Source: Rhizonema sp. PD37 (GTDB lineage Bacteria > Cyanobacteriota > Cyanobacteriia > Cyanobacteriales > Nostocaceae). From it: a stretch of DNA of 38,575 nucleotides. A program made the translations under genes and the position numbers. The DNA lies in contig JAQYWO010000047.1 of the NCBI GenBank assembly GCA_029379215.1, positions 1-38,575 on the forward strand, in the 5' to 3' direction. Below the pieces are notes generated by a model that saw only the letters and a program-made list of their open reading frames with translations, made no database searches and had not been told where the DNA came from. Shown here piece after piece: positions 8,757-17,018 of this stretch; position 1 is the stretch's first letter, and every line of letters starts with the position of its first letter.

Positions 8757-9032
8757 ATGGACGGAATTATCTTGGATCGGCAAAAGTTAATTGAGGCAGT
8801 CGGCACCCTCCCTGATGAGGCTTTAGTTGAACTTGCTAGTTTTCTTGATTATCTGCGCTACAAGTCAATTCAACGACGAGAACCTAACAATAATGCCGCG
8901 AGTTTTCTAGTTGCAATTGCAGCTTTAGGCAACTCTGGCCAACAGGACGTTTCAGAACGTGATGAAGAGATTCTACGTAATGAAATTAATCCAGTTTATG
9001 GTTGGAATCTCAAGCCGAGCGATCCTGCATGA
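8757..9032 (+). CDS. Antitoxin-like protein of a VapBC-type pair
   Basis: A 91-residue acidic protein starting MDGIILDRQKLIEAV, then LPDEALVELASFLDYLRYKS, a helix typical of DUF2281/VapB-like antitoxins of cyanobacteria. The ATG at 8757 is preferred over an in-frame TTG six bases earlier. Its stop overlaps the start of a PIN-domain toxin frame (ATGA at 9029-9032), the usual antitoxin-toxin arrangement. Because the toxin partner is truncated, this gene is probably an orphan antitoxin. Confidence 0.6.
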   Translation: MDGIILDRQKLIEAVGTLPDEALVELASFLDYLRYKSIQRREPNNNAASFLVAIAALGNSGQQDVSERDEEILRNEINPVYGWNLKPSDPA

Positions 9033-9226
9033 GAGCAATACTTGATACCAGTTTTTTGTTTGCCTTGAGTGATCATCACGATAACCAGTCCGTAAATAAC
9101 CTCACCAAGCTTGTGTGCCGTTTACGGCAATTAGGATTGAACCTCTTTCTAGGTCTGTCCATCATCAAGGTTACACCCTGGTTATCTTTCAAAAAACTGT
9201 ACAATAAACTCAACTTTTATGCGTAA
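9029..9226 (+). pseudogene. Truncated PIN-domain (VapC-like) toxin
   Basis: The frame starts MRAILDTSFLFALSD, the first strand and first catalytic Asp of a PIN-domain ribonuclease, but only 65 codons are present against about 130-140 for VapC. After about residue 25 the sequence no longer resembles the fold and the later acidic active-site residues are missing. It overlaps the antitoxin stop by four bases. It is most likely a decayed toxin; a frameshift near 9095-9150 or a deletion would explain it. Confidence 0.6.
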
Positions 9227-9310
9227 GTGATGTGAAGTAGTAGTATTTAAATTTGTCTGTTAGGGTTAATGGGAGAAAGATACTTCCTGTAATTTAAATA
9301 TGACGTTATT

Positions 9311-9946
9311 ATGCTAGAATCTAATGATATTGGGATAAATAAGCAGGCTGATACTCAATCTCCCATTCACGAATTGCTGCAGCAACGCAGGAGTCCTCTG
9401 GCTTTTTCAGAGCGTATGGTTGAACCAGAAAAATTACTTAGTGTATTAGAAGCAGCAAGATGGGCAGCTTCTTCTTACAATGAGCAACCGTGGAGCTTTA
9501 TCGTTGCAACTAAGGATAACCAAGGTGAATTCGAGCGTCTGCTAGGCTGTCTGGTAGAAGCTAATCAGGAGTGGGCAAAAAATGCTCCGGTGCTAATACT
9601 GTCAGTGGCAAAGCTTCACTTTGAGCGCAACGGCAAGGAAAATCGCCATGCTTTTCATGATGTTGGGGCGGCTGTTACTGAAATGGCAATACAAGCCACT
9701 GCATTAGGGCTATTTATCCACCAAATGGCAGGATTTGACGTGCCTAAAGCAAAAGAGGTTTATGGCATATCTGAAGGTTATGAGCCAGTGGCAGCGATCG
9801 CCTTAGGTTATATCGGAAATTCCGAAAGCCTCTCAGAAAAGTTATTGCAACGAGAGTTAGCCCAACGCACTCGTAAGCCTTTAGAGACTTTTGTTTTCTC
9901 AGGCAGTTGGAATCAAGCCTCACCACTTGTCACAAATCAAGAATAG
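9311..9946 (+). CDS. Nitroreductase-family protein
   Basis: A 211-residue FMN-dependent nitroreductase-like protein. Typical features are the N-terminal IHELLQQRRSPLAFSER, where the Arg pair contacts FMN, the helix EAARWAASSYNEQPWSFIV, AFHDVGAAVTEMAIQATALGL in the middle and AIALGYIG near the end. Such enzymes reduce nitroaromatics or quinones with NAD(P)H in the cytoplasm. The stop is 24 bases before the FUSC exporter on the same strand, so the two are probably co-transcribed; reduction plus export of aromatic compounds is a plausible joint role but is inference. Confidence 0.85.
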   Translation: MLESNDIGINKQADTQSPIHELLQQRRSPLAFSERMVEPEKLLSVLEAARWAASSYNEQPWSFIVATKDNQGEFERLLGCLVEANQEWAKNAPVLILSVAKLHFERNGKENRHAFHDVGAAVTEMAIQATALGLFIHQMAGFDVPKAKEVYGISEGYEPVAAIALGYIGNSESLSEKLLQRELAQRTRKPLETFVFSGSWNQASPLVTNQE

Positions 9947-9970
9947 AAACGCAAGTGGGTGTCATAATTA

Positions 9971-12226
9971 GTGCGTGAAATAAAGTTAAACACGTTTACT
10001 CATGAGTTGCTCCTGAAGCACTTTCAATTGGAGAAGGGCAAACCTGACATTTCGCTGGGTTTACGAGCAACGGTAGGTATGTCAGTGCCAATTGTCTTGG
10101 GACTATTGACAGGATCGCTTGTAAATGGTATACAGGCAGCGCTGGCCGTATTTTTAACAATCCTGACAGACGTGGGCGGTGCATATCGCCACCGGGCGAT
10201 TGCCATGTTGACGGCGATTATCGGAATTACATTTGCAACTTTGTTAGCATCCCAGGTTGCGGGTATTTCTTGGCTCGCTGTCGTGCTGACGTTTTTCTTC
10301 TGCTTTGGATCTGGTTTAGCAAATTTATATGGTAATACGGCAAATTTGGTTGGCTTTGTTACCGCGCTGACTTTTGTCACAGCGATCTTTACACCTTCCA
10401 CTCTTTCAACTGCCCTCCAGCGATGTGAACTCACTTTAGCAGGCGGAATTTGGGCAATGGTGTTGTCTTTGGGATTGTGGGTGTTGCATCCTTATCAACC
10501 CGTACTTGAGGCAGTGGCAGATTCTTATCTAACATTAACCAGATTTATTCAACTGGCAACCTACAAACTACACCAGGCAAAATCTAGCCAACAATGGTCA
10601 GAAAACTTTGCAAAAGCCTACGATGTAGTTATTGATCGTCTAAAAACGGCTCGCTTAGTTTGGGCAGGTGTTCGCATGGGGCGACAAGGAGCAAGCCGTC
10701 GAGGATTGCAATTGCTCATCTTGCTAGAGGATCTCGGTAGAATTACAAATGCTGTTGTTGCACTAACCGAAATTTTGGAGATTGCTTCTAGTAATCCGAT
10801 CTTTGCTCAAGTCCGTTGGGAAGTTGAGTGCGTAATGCAAGAAGTAGCGTTCGTGGTTGCTCAAATCTCAACCACGAGCAAAAAAGGCGGAGGAGAAATT
10901 TCTTGTCAGGAACTCGCTCGATCTATTGAAGCATTAGAAGCTAAGCTGGAAGTTCTCAAAACTCAGTCAATTCACGAAATCGATGAATATTATGGATTAG
11001 TGAATATTCGGAAAGTGATGAACAGCCTGCAACAGCTAGTCAAACAAGTTTACACTGATGTAGAAATTGCCAAGCAGCTAGGAGGCTCAACACCACCCAT
11101 CTCCCAACCAGACACGAACGAGTGGATGGAGGAATCTCCTTCAGTTGTACAAACTCTCAAAGATAACCTCACCTTCCAGTCAACCGGATTGCGTCATGCC
11201 TTGCGGTTGGGTTTGACGACGGCGATCGCTGTTCTACTTGCGTATTCGTTGCATTTATTACGCGGCTACTGGGTACCACTCTCGGTGCTGGTAATTCTCA
11301 AACCGAACTTTGGCGGAACAATTCAACGAGCAGTGCAGCGAATCAGTGGAACCATCTTGGGTGGAGTGGTGGCGATCGCATTGACATCCATGATTCAGAA
11401 TGCCTGGATATTACTGTTGTTTTTGGCGTTGCTGATATTTGTGGCGTTTGCCGTAAAGCCGCTCAACTACGGTGTGTTTGTCATCGTGGTAACGCCCTTG
11501 ATTTTGGTGTTGGTGCATATCACCCATACGGGTGACTGGAGGCTGAGCATCTGGCGCATTCTAGACACGGTGATTGGCGGTGGATTGGCAATAGTAGGAG
11601 GGTATCTGCTGTTTCCCAGTTGGGAACGCTCGCGCTTGCCAGCTCAACTGGCAAAAACGATTCGTGCCAATCTCGCTTATTTTCAACGGGTGATCACAGC
11701 GTATGATGCAGTGGCACAAAATCCGCGCACAATTAACGCGGCACGTCGTCAAACGGAGTTACAAAATGCTAACACGGCGGCAGCGATTCAACGACTTTTG
11801 AGCGAACCGAGTCATCTGCGGGGAGAAGTTGAGCCAGTGATGGCTTTAGTTCTCTATACCCGCAGCTTTTCCAATACCGTGACAACCTTGAGCGAACACT
11901 TACGTGAATTCACGGGTAACAGCCAACTTCCCGATATCAACTCATTTACAGAGGCGATCGCAGCTACCCTCGCAAATCAAGCTGACTTCCTCGAACACAA
12001 AACGGAGCTCCAGCCCTTACCCGATTTAGATACCTTGTTAGAACCAATACACAGGCACGTTCAACAACTCCATACAATCCGCATCACTGAACGTGCCGTC
12101 AATTCAAGCCACATCACTCCTACACTGCTCGTCATCCGTGAACATACGCTCGTCTCCATTGAACTGGATCGAATTGCCACAACGATCACAACAATGCATG
12201 GAGCCGTTGATCGTCTTCAGTCGTAA
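9971..12226 (+). CDS. FUSC/YccS-like aromatic acid exporter family protein
   Basis: A 751-residue membrane protein with two modules, each a bundle of hydrophobic segments (about residues 28-175 and 405-550) followed by a soluble helical region. This is the FUSC/ArAE layout (YccS, AaeB). The second bundle contains LRHALRLGLTTAIAVLLAYS and SVLVILKPNFGGTIQRAVQR, the best-conserved part of the family. It starts with GTG at 9971. Members export aromatic carboxylates or other small toxic acids from the cytoplasm. The nitroreductase gene immediately upstream supports a detoxification role. Confidence 0.8.
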   Translation: MREIKLNTFTHELLLKHFQLEKGKPDISLGLRATVGMSVPIVLGLLTGSLVNGIQAALAVFLTILTDVGGAYRHRAIAMLTAIIGITFATLLASQVAGISWLAVVLTFFFCFGSGLANLYGNTANLVGFVTALTFVTAIFTPSTLSTALQRCELTLAGGIWAMVLSLGLWVLHPYQPVLEAVADSYLTLTRFIQLATYKLHQAKSSQQWSENFAKAYDVVIDRLKTARLVWAGVRMGRQGASRRGLQLLILLEDLGRITNAVVALTEILEIASSNPIFAQVRWEVECVMQEVAFVVAQISTTSKKGGGEISCQELARSIEALEAKLEVLKTQSIHEIDEYYGLVNIRKVMNSLQQLVKQVYTDVEIAKQLGGSTPPISQPDTNEWMEESPSVVQTLKDNLTFQSTGLRHALRLGLTTAIAVLLAYSLHLLRGYWVPLSVLVILKPNFGGTIQRAVQRISGTILGGVVAIALTSMIQNAWILLLFLALLIFVAFAVKPLNYGVFVIVVTPLILVLVHITHTGDWRLSIWRILDTVIGGGLAIVGGYLLFPSWERSRLPAQLAKTIRANLAYFQRVITAYDAVAQNPRTINAARRQTELQNANTAAAIQRLLSEPSHLRGEVEPVMALVLYTRSFSNTVTTLSEHLREFTGNSQLPDINSFTEAIAATLANQADFLEHKTELQPLPDLDTLLEPIHRHVQQLHTIRITERAVNSSHITPTLLVIREHTLVSIELDRIATTITTMHGAVDRLQS

Positions 12227-12252
12227 TTTCAACCCGAAAGCCTGCACGCTTA

Positions 12253-12857
12253 TTAGCCCTCTTGCACCATCCAAACCAGAAAGCTCAAGATTTGCTCAAC
12301 CGGAGGGAGGGGGTAATCTGTAAGATCAATAGACGCGCATTGCCCGTATTGGCTTAAGAAACCGCCAAACCGTGCCACTACTTACTGTTCCGTAAATCGT
12401 CGAAATAGGCTGTCGCTTTTTTTGGTTAAAGCGTTGAGCTGCAACCATCTCCGCAAGGCACTGCTAAGAGCGCTGGTTTAAGATCTTCCTTCTTGGCTTC
12501 TACTAGAATAACCGCAGGGGCTTTGATAAATAGCTGCTCCGGAGAACGACTAATGAGAAAGTCAACTAAGCCTGTGAGTTCAGCCTCTGGTTATACATTG
12601 AATTCCTCGCCAGAGAAAACGCTAATCCGTCCCTGAAGCTGGCGTTTTACCTCCAATAATACAGGATTGATGATGCCCTCAGAACGGGCTTTCTCACTAC
12701 TTACTGCGATCGCCCAGGGAAGCGTTTCTTTAAGGATATCTTGAAGCAGAGGAGTAGGAGTGACTGAGGGAATTTCTGGCAGGAAGCGGCTTCCTTCAAC
12801 AATTGTAAGTTGGAAATCCTCTACAGCTTTGCTGAGAGTAAATTTACTATAAGGCAT
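12253..12857 (-). pseudogene. Decayed cyanobacterial endonuclease-like gene (PD-(D/E)XK type)
   Basis: Reading leftward, an open frame starting MPYSKFTLSKAVEDFQL runs to GEEFNV, where an in-frame TAA (about 12592) interrupts it. Directly after the stop the same frame continues [16 protein letters not shown] and [16 protein letters not shown]. After a one-base shift the next frame gives [16 protein letters not shown] and [16 protein letters not shown], and after another shift DLTDYPLPPVEQIL up to a stop at 12253. The EAKK motif and the order of blocks match a common cyanobacterial conserved protein with a restriction-endonuclease-like core. One stop and at least two frameshifts mean it is inactive. 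The remnant ends 27 bases from the FUSC stop, convergent with it. Confidence 0.7.
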
Positions 12858-12869
12858 AGGTTTATCATT

Positions 12870-12979
12870 CAATACGGTTCAGTTAGGGTTAATCGTATGT
12901 TGGCTGTTCCGAGACGCTTCAAACAGCGCTTCTCTACATTGATTGAGGGTAAGTCATGTATCTTAACTGAACCGTATTG
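12870..12979. mobile_element. 110-bp MITE-like element with 16-bp perfect terminal inverted repeats
   Basis: CAATACGGTTCAGTTA at 12870-12885 and its exact complement at 12964-12979 bound a 110-base segment with no coding capacity. It sits just upstream of the start of the decayed endonuclease-like gene. No clear target-site duplication could be made out. An internal segment with GAGACGCTTC and GCGCTTCTCTACA resembles repeats common between cyanobacterial genes. Confidence 0.6.
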
Positions 12980-13104
12980 GTTCATCATTCTTCAAAGGCA
13001 ATATTTGAACACATTAATTCATTGACAATAAGCCTTAAAAGTATTTTATGTTTGTCTGCTCTTTGTGGAAACGCTACTATCCTGAACATACCCGCCTAAA
13101 ACCT

Positions 13105-13926
13105 TCACTGCGATATCTTAGCGGGTTTTAAATTCCTGGCTTTATAGAACATTTCCAAGCTATCGCGATCGCCCACATAACGCCAGTGCCAAGCTTCATA
13201 ACTCACACCTTGAACATTGTCTTTAGGAAAGGAAATCTCAAAGCTGAAACGCGCCGCATTTGCTTGCAGCCATTGAAAAGCTTTCGTTTTATCAAAGTTG
13301 GGATTCACGTTTGTTGATGGTGCTGCCCCATCGCCAATATCCACAGCGTAACCTGTGTGATGTTCGCTATAACCAGGAGGAGCGCTGACAGCTGCTCGTT
13401 CTGCTGGTGACTGATTGCGCTGGGCACCAACACCAAAAAATAACTGCTCTTGATCTTTCACCGAACGAAATGCAGAAATTGGCACTAAAAGAACACCCGC
13501 ACGTCGCGCTGCTTGTGTCATTTCCCGATAACTTTGTGCTGCGGCTTTTCGCATTCTAATACGCCCATCTGCGGAAATCGGCACGAGATCCTCAGATGGT
13601 GCTTCTGGGTAGGAAAAATGTCCCAAAAGTGTACCAGCATATTTGTTTTGGTTGACAGAAGTACCTGTTTGTGATGGGGTTATAGTTGGCGTCGTAGGAT
13701 TGAGCTGAGAAACAGTATTTGTTTTCGGTGCATAAGTAGAAAACAAATAACCACTGATTAAAGCCAGCAGGACAAATCCCGTCAATCCTCCAATCATCAA
13801 AATCATTGGGCGAACGCGCACCTTAGTTGATGTGGGTACTGTTTCAGGAGTATCGCGTAAAGCTGGCGGAATGTCTTCACCAGACGGTGAGTTTTGCGGT
13901 TTTCCAGAAAACCCAGTATTATCCAA
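13105..13926 (-). CDS. Membrane-anchored D-alanyl-D-alanine carboxypeptidase (VanY/M15B)
   Basis: A 273-residue protein with a cytoplasmic proline-rich start, one membrane segment (about residues 42-65) and a periplasmic peptidase domain (about 115-265). Zinc-ligand motifs of the M15B (VanY/LAS) family are present: SAFRSVKDQEQLFF, then SEHHTGYAVDIGDG with the His and Asp ligands, and EAWHWRYVG carrying the final His. It should trim the terminal D-Ala of peptidoglycan stem peptides. It is monocistronic, divergent from the AEC transporter gene with 141 bases between them. Confidence 0.9.
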   Translation of the reverse strand: MDNTGFSGKPQNSPSGEDIPPALRDTPETVPTSTKVRVRPMILMIGGLTGFVLLALISGYLFSTYAPKTNTVSQLNPTTPTITPSQTGTSVNQNKYAGTLLGHFSYPEAPSEDLVPISADGRIRMRKAAAQSYREMTQAARRAGVLLVPISAFRSVKDQEQLFFGVGAQRNQSPAERAAVSAPPGYSEHHTGYAVDIGDGAAPSTNVNPNFDKTKAFQWLQANAARFSFEISFPKDNVQGVSYEAWHWRYVGDRDSLEMFYKARNLKPAKISQ

Positions 13927-14067
13927 GGGTTAACTCCTGCTGTTGTTGAATAACCATAAACGATTATAGTGACTCTCCGTTGTCTTCACACATAATACAT
14001 TATGTAAGCTATTAGCTTTTAACTGACTGCTAATTGGTATAAAAAACTTACTTTTATAGGTGCATCA

Positions 14068-14985
14068 TTGGCAAATATAATAGAACTTTACTCCAAACTA
14101 ATAGGATTAGTCCTAGTAGGCTTAATCATAGGACGTACAATGCCAGCTATAGTGCCCATTCGTTTGGGACAGTTTCTCTTTTGGGTAGGTGTACCGATAA
14201 GCATTGTAAATTTTTTACACAAAGCAGATTTATCAGGACCAATTTGGATTGCTCCTGCGATCGCCTATATAGCTATTTTGTTAGGAGCATTCTTAGCATG
14301 GGTCTCAATCAGATGGCAAGCCCATCGGACAAATACTGTCCCTCCAATACCAACTCAAGGTAGTTTTGTTTTGGCAGCAATGGTGGGTAACACAGGTTAT
14401 CTCGGCTATCCAGTCACTCTAGCACTAGTGGGCAGAGAGTATTTTGCTTGGGCAATATTCTACGATTTACTAGGGACAACGTTGGGAGCCTATGGGTTGG
14501 GCGTTGCTTTGGCAGCGCGTTTTAGTGGTACTCTTCAAAATCGCAGGCACATGATTCAGGCAATTACTATTAATCCTGCCTTGTGGAGTTTTGGGTTTGG
14601 CTTGCTGTTTAGAGGAGTGGCGATCGCACCTCCCGTTGAATTCTGTCTGGAGACACTCGCTTGGAGTGCGGTAGCTTTATCTCTGATGTTAATTGGAATG
14701 CGCCTTGCACGGCTGAATTTTCGGCACAGCTTAAAGTGGGCAGCGATCAGCTTGGGAATCAAAATGCTCATAATTCCCCTGATACTTGGTAGCACTTTAT
14801 CACTTTTTGGTATAACTGGCGCAACAGCAGAGGTGATTGTCCTACAGATGGCAATGCCGCCAGCTTTCGCCACACTCGTCATTGCCGAAACCTTCAATCT
14901 TGACCGCGACCTGACAGTAACTGCATTGGCAATGGGGATGATCGTTTTGCTGGTAACGATTCCTGTTTGGTTGTGGCTGTTTTGA
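14068..14985 (+). CDS. AEC-family (auxin-efflux-carrier-like) transporter
   Basis: A 305-residue membrane protein of about ten segments. Helix-break motifs include AAMVGNTGYLGYPVTLAL in the first half and LQMAMPPAFATLVIAETFNLD near the end, both hallmarks of the AEC family, which exports or exchanges organic anions such as malate. It appears to start with TTG at 14068; no in-frame ATG precedes the first hydrophobic segment. It converges on the MATE gene. The true substrate cannot be read from sequence. Confidence 0.8.
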   Translation: MANIIELYSKLIGLVLVGLIIGRTMPAIVPIRLGQFLFWVGVPISIVNFLHKADLSGPIWIAPAIAYIAILLGAFLAWVSIRWQAHRTNTVPPIPTQGSFVLAAMVGNTGYLGYPVTLALVGREYFAWAIFYDLLGTTLGAYGLGVALAARFSGTLQNRRHMIQAITINPALWSFGFGLLFRGVAIAPPVEFCLETLAWSAVALSLMLIGMRLARLNFRHSLKWAAISLGIKMLIIPLILGSTLSLFGITGATAEVIVLQMAMPPAFATLVIAETFNLDRDLTVTALAMGMIVLLVTIPVWLWLF

Positions 14986-15066
14986 AAATGTTCCGACATA
15001 AAACGTCTTTCTCTTCTCTTTCAGCAACCAAATGAAAATCTGATTTTACACTGCCAACTTTAAGCC

Positions 15067-15096
15067 AATACCGTGTAACTAAAGTTACGCGGTGTT
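15067..15096. terminator. Hairpin between convergent transporter genes
   Basis: AATACCGTGTAACT at 15067-15080 pairs with AGTTACGCGGTGTT at 15083-15096, allowing two G-T wobbles. It lies between the stops of the AEC and MATE genes, where a bidirectional terminator is expected. There is no strong T tract on either side. Confidence 0.4.
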
Positions 15097-15111
15097 AGCT
15101 CAACAAAACAA

Positions 15112-16485
15112 TTAAATTTTGGAGATGTCTAATGCAATACCATCCTCAATATCACTTCCAAGCGTTCTAGGTAGCTGTAGGGTAAGCGCCACCATTCTGA
15201 TTGCATAGAGCAAAGATAAAGCCAACCACAAAAGATGGTTACTGTGAAACTGCCAAGCCACAAAAGCTATAGGCGCAAATCCCAGCACAATCGCGACTAA
15301 GCTAACATTACGGAGAGTATGCCCTTCTGCCAAACCCGAGAAGTACCCTTCCAGCATCCAAGCAATTGAACCAAATCCTAGCACAGGTACTAACCAGGAA
15401 ACATAAACACCAATATTCTCGGTGACTTCAGTATGGTTGGTTAACAGCCCAAAAACAGTTTGAGGAAATAGTACACACGCTCCTGTGAAAGAGAGTCCCA
15501 CTAGCAAACTGCTTCCCACGGCAATTCCAAGTAGAGGTACCAACAGATTCGTTGCTCCTTTCCCTTTAAAATTTCCTGTCAGAGTTTCCGTACAACATCC
15601 GATTCCGCCAATAACGTAACCGGTCAAAGTGTATATTTGTATAAGCAATGCATTTTCAGTATATACAATCGTCCCCATGCTTGAACTTTGGTAGTCAAAT
15701 ATGATAAAGGCAACGAGAATCAACAGATAGGTGACAAAAATGTTGCTATTCAGAACCATGGTGGATTTCAAAGCTGAAGTAGCCCAAATTTTTCCAGATA
15801 CACATCGTACCTCTTCCCAATTGATTTGTTTGTAGAAAAAAATCAATCCTACCAATAGAGTCAGATACTGGCTAATACAACCGGATAGTCCAGCACCAGT
15901 ACTTTCCCAGCCCCACTGCACAATCAAGAGGTAGTCTAGTGCAATATTAGCAGCATTGCCAGCGAGGGACAACAGTAAAATCAAGCCATTTTGCTCTTGT
16001 CCCAGAAACCAACCGTTCAAAACATAGTTGAGTAAAACAGCAGGCGCTGCCCAAATCTGAGCGTGGAAATAAGCAATAGCTGAAGCTTTGACTTCTGGAG
16101 TCACAGTGTACAGAGCAAATCCCAGATATCTCAAAGGGTACTGCAAGAGTACTATGGCAGCACCCAGTACTATAGCAATTATACCATTACGTAGTACCAC
16201 CAACAGCACAGCCTCTCGGTCATCTCGTCCTACTGCTTGAGATGTTACCCCAGTCGTACTCGTTCGTAAAAAGCCTAAAACCATGTAAAGATTGTTAATC
16301 AGGCTTCCAGCCAAGGTTGCTCCTGCCAAGTGGTGAATTTCTGGCAGATGACCTAAGAACAAGACACTAAGCGTACTCGCCAGTGGTACAATCACACTGG
16401 AAACGACGTTAGCAATAGCTAGTCGAAGAAAGCGAGGGAGGAGATCAGACTGGCTGACTAATGTCTCGTTTGTTAATTTATTCAA
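15112..16485 (-). CDS. MATE-family efflux transporter
   Basis: A 457-residue protein with about twelve hydrophobic segments of the MATE/DinF type. The N-terminal half carries HLPEIHHLAGATLAGSL and TTGVTSQAVGRDD, where DinF-type proteins have the G-x-x-x-Q-x-x-G-x loop; the second half has NALLIQIYTLTGYVIGGIGC. It should export cationic or lipid-like compounds using an ion gradient. It begins with TTG at 16485, one base after the stop of a short upstream frame on the same strand, which suggests re-initiation or a leader. It is otherwise monocistronic. Confidence 0.85.
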   Translation of the reverse strand: MNKLTNETLVSQSDLLPRFLRLAIANVVSSVIVPLASTLSVLFLGHLPEIHHLAGATLAGSLINNLYMVLGFLRTSTTGVTSQAVGRDDREAVLLVVLRNGIIAIVLGAAIVLLQYPLRYLGFALYTVTPEVKASAIAYFHAQIWAAPAVLLNYVLNGWFLGQEQNGLILLLSLAGNAANIALDYLLIVQWGWESTGAGLSGCISQYLTLLVGLIFFYKQINWEEVRCVSGKIWATSALKSTMVLNSNIFVTYLLILVAFIIFDYQSSSMGTIVYTENALLIQIYTLTGYVIGGIGCCTETLTGNFKGKGATNLLVPLLGIAVGSSLLVGLSFTGACVLFPQTVFGLLTNHTEVTENIGVYVSWLVPVLGFGSIAWMLEGYFSGLAEGHTLRNVSLVAIVLGFAPIAFVAWQFHSNHLLWLALSLLYAIRMVALTLQLPRTLGSDIEDGIALDISKI

Positions 16486-16486
16486 G

Positions 16487-16696
16487 TTACTGATTGCCTA
16501 AATTCTTATACTTGTGTGTAATTTGTTCTCGCTCTTTTAGACAACGAAGGGCGATTAACTCTATGACTTGTTCATCCAAGTTACATATACAACCAGTCTT
16601 GAGATTTTATGTATGGTTACAAAGCGAACATAAACCTAACGCAAGTACACCATCTATTTCTATTGTATCTAGTGCTTTTTCAATGAAAACTCCTTT
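16487..16696 (-). other. Possible broken small gene just upstream of the MATE gene
   Basis: On the minus strand an AAAGGAG (16690-16696) is followed by a frame encoding EKALDTIEIDGVLALGLCSLCNHT, then a single TAA (16607-16609), then 39 open codons including CNLDEQVIELIALRC, ending TAA one base before the MATE start. No ATG opens either part. The composition and the tight junction with the MATE start suggest a small protein split by a stop codon, but I do not recognise the family and chance remains possible. Confidence 0.25.
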
Positions 16697-16739
16697 AAGA
16701 ACGTGTCTTTTTGCGAACACACCCTGAACTTTATTTTCT

Positions 16740-17018
16740 GTAGTTACAATAGTTAGGATAACACTAACTAATTTAATAAACTTAAGTAATAATTGGATTA
16801 TAATTTAGTATAATATTTAGCTAGAATATCCATTATTTTTGTGTACAGAATGCTAGAAAGATACGAGATAAGTCAGATCAAGTTCACCTAATTACTTATA
16901 AACAGGCGAGCAGCTTTATTAACGAGTCGTAATACCGTTTCTTTGTGAAGCTACAATCCAATCCCTTGGCTAACGCCCTCTCCACTACCGCTTTGGGAAC
17001 TCAGGGGTACCTCTAAGT
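16740..17018. other. Intergenic region without visible features
   Basis: AT-rich DNA between the stop of the 938-residue gene and the upstream side of the MATE gene. I see no gene, repeat or clear hairpin here; the MATE promoter would be expected in its left part. Confidence 0.5.

Noticed and set aside
12810..13025. 71-residue plus-strand frame over the MITE-like element
   Set aside because: It is formed by the inverted repeats themselves and has no protein resemblance.
16494..16727. 77-residue plus-strand frame opposite the MATE leader
   Set aside because: Composition is unlike a protein, and the minus strand reads more plausibly as a broken small gene.
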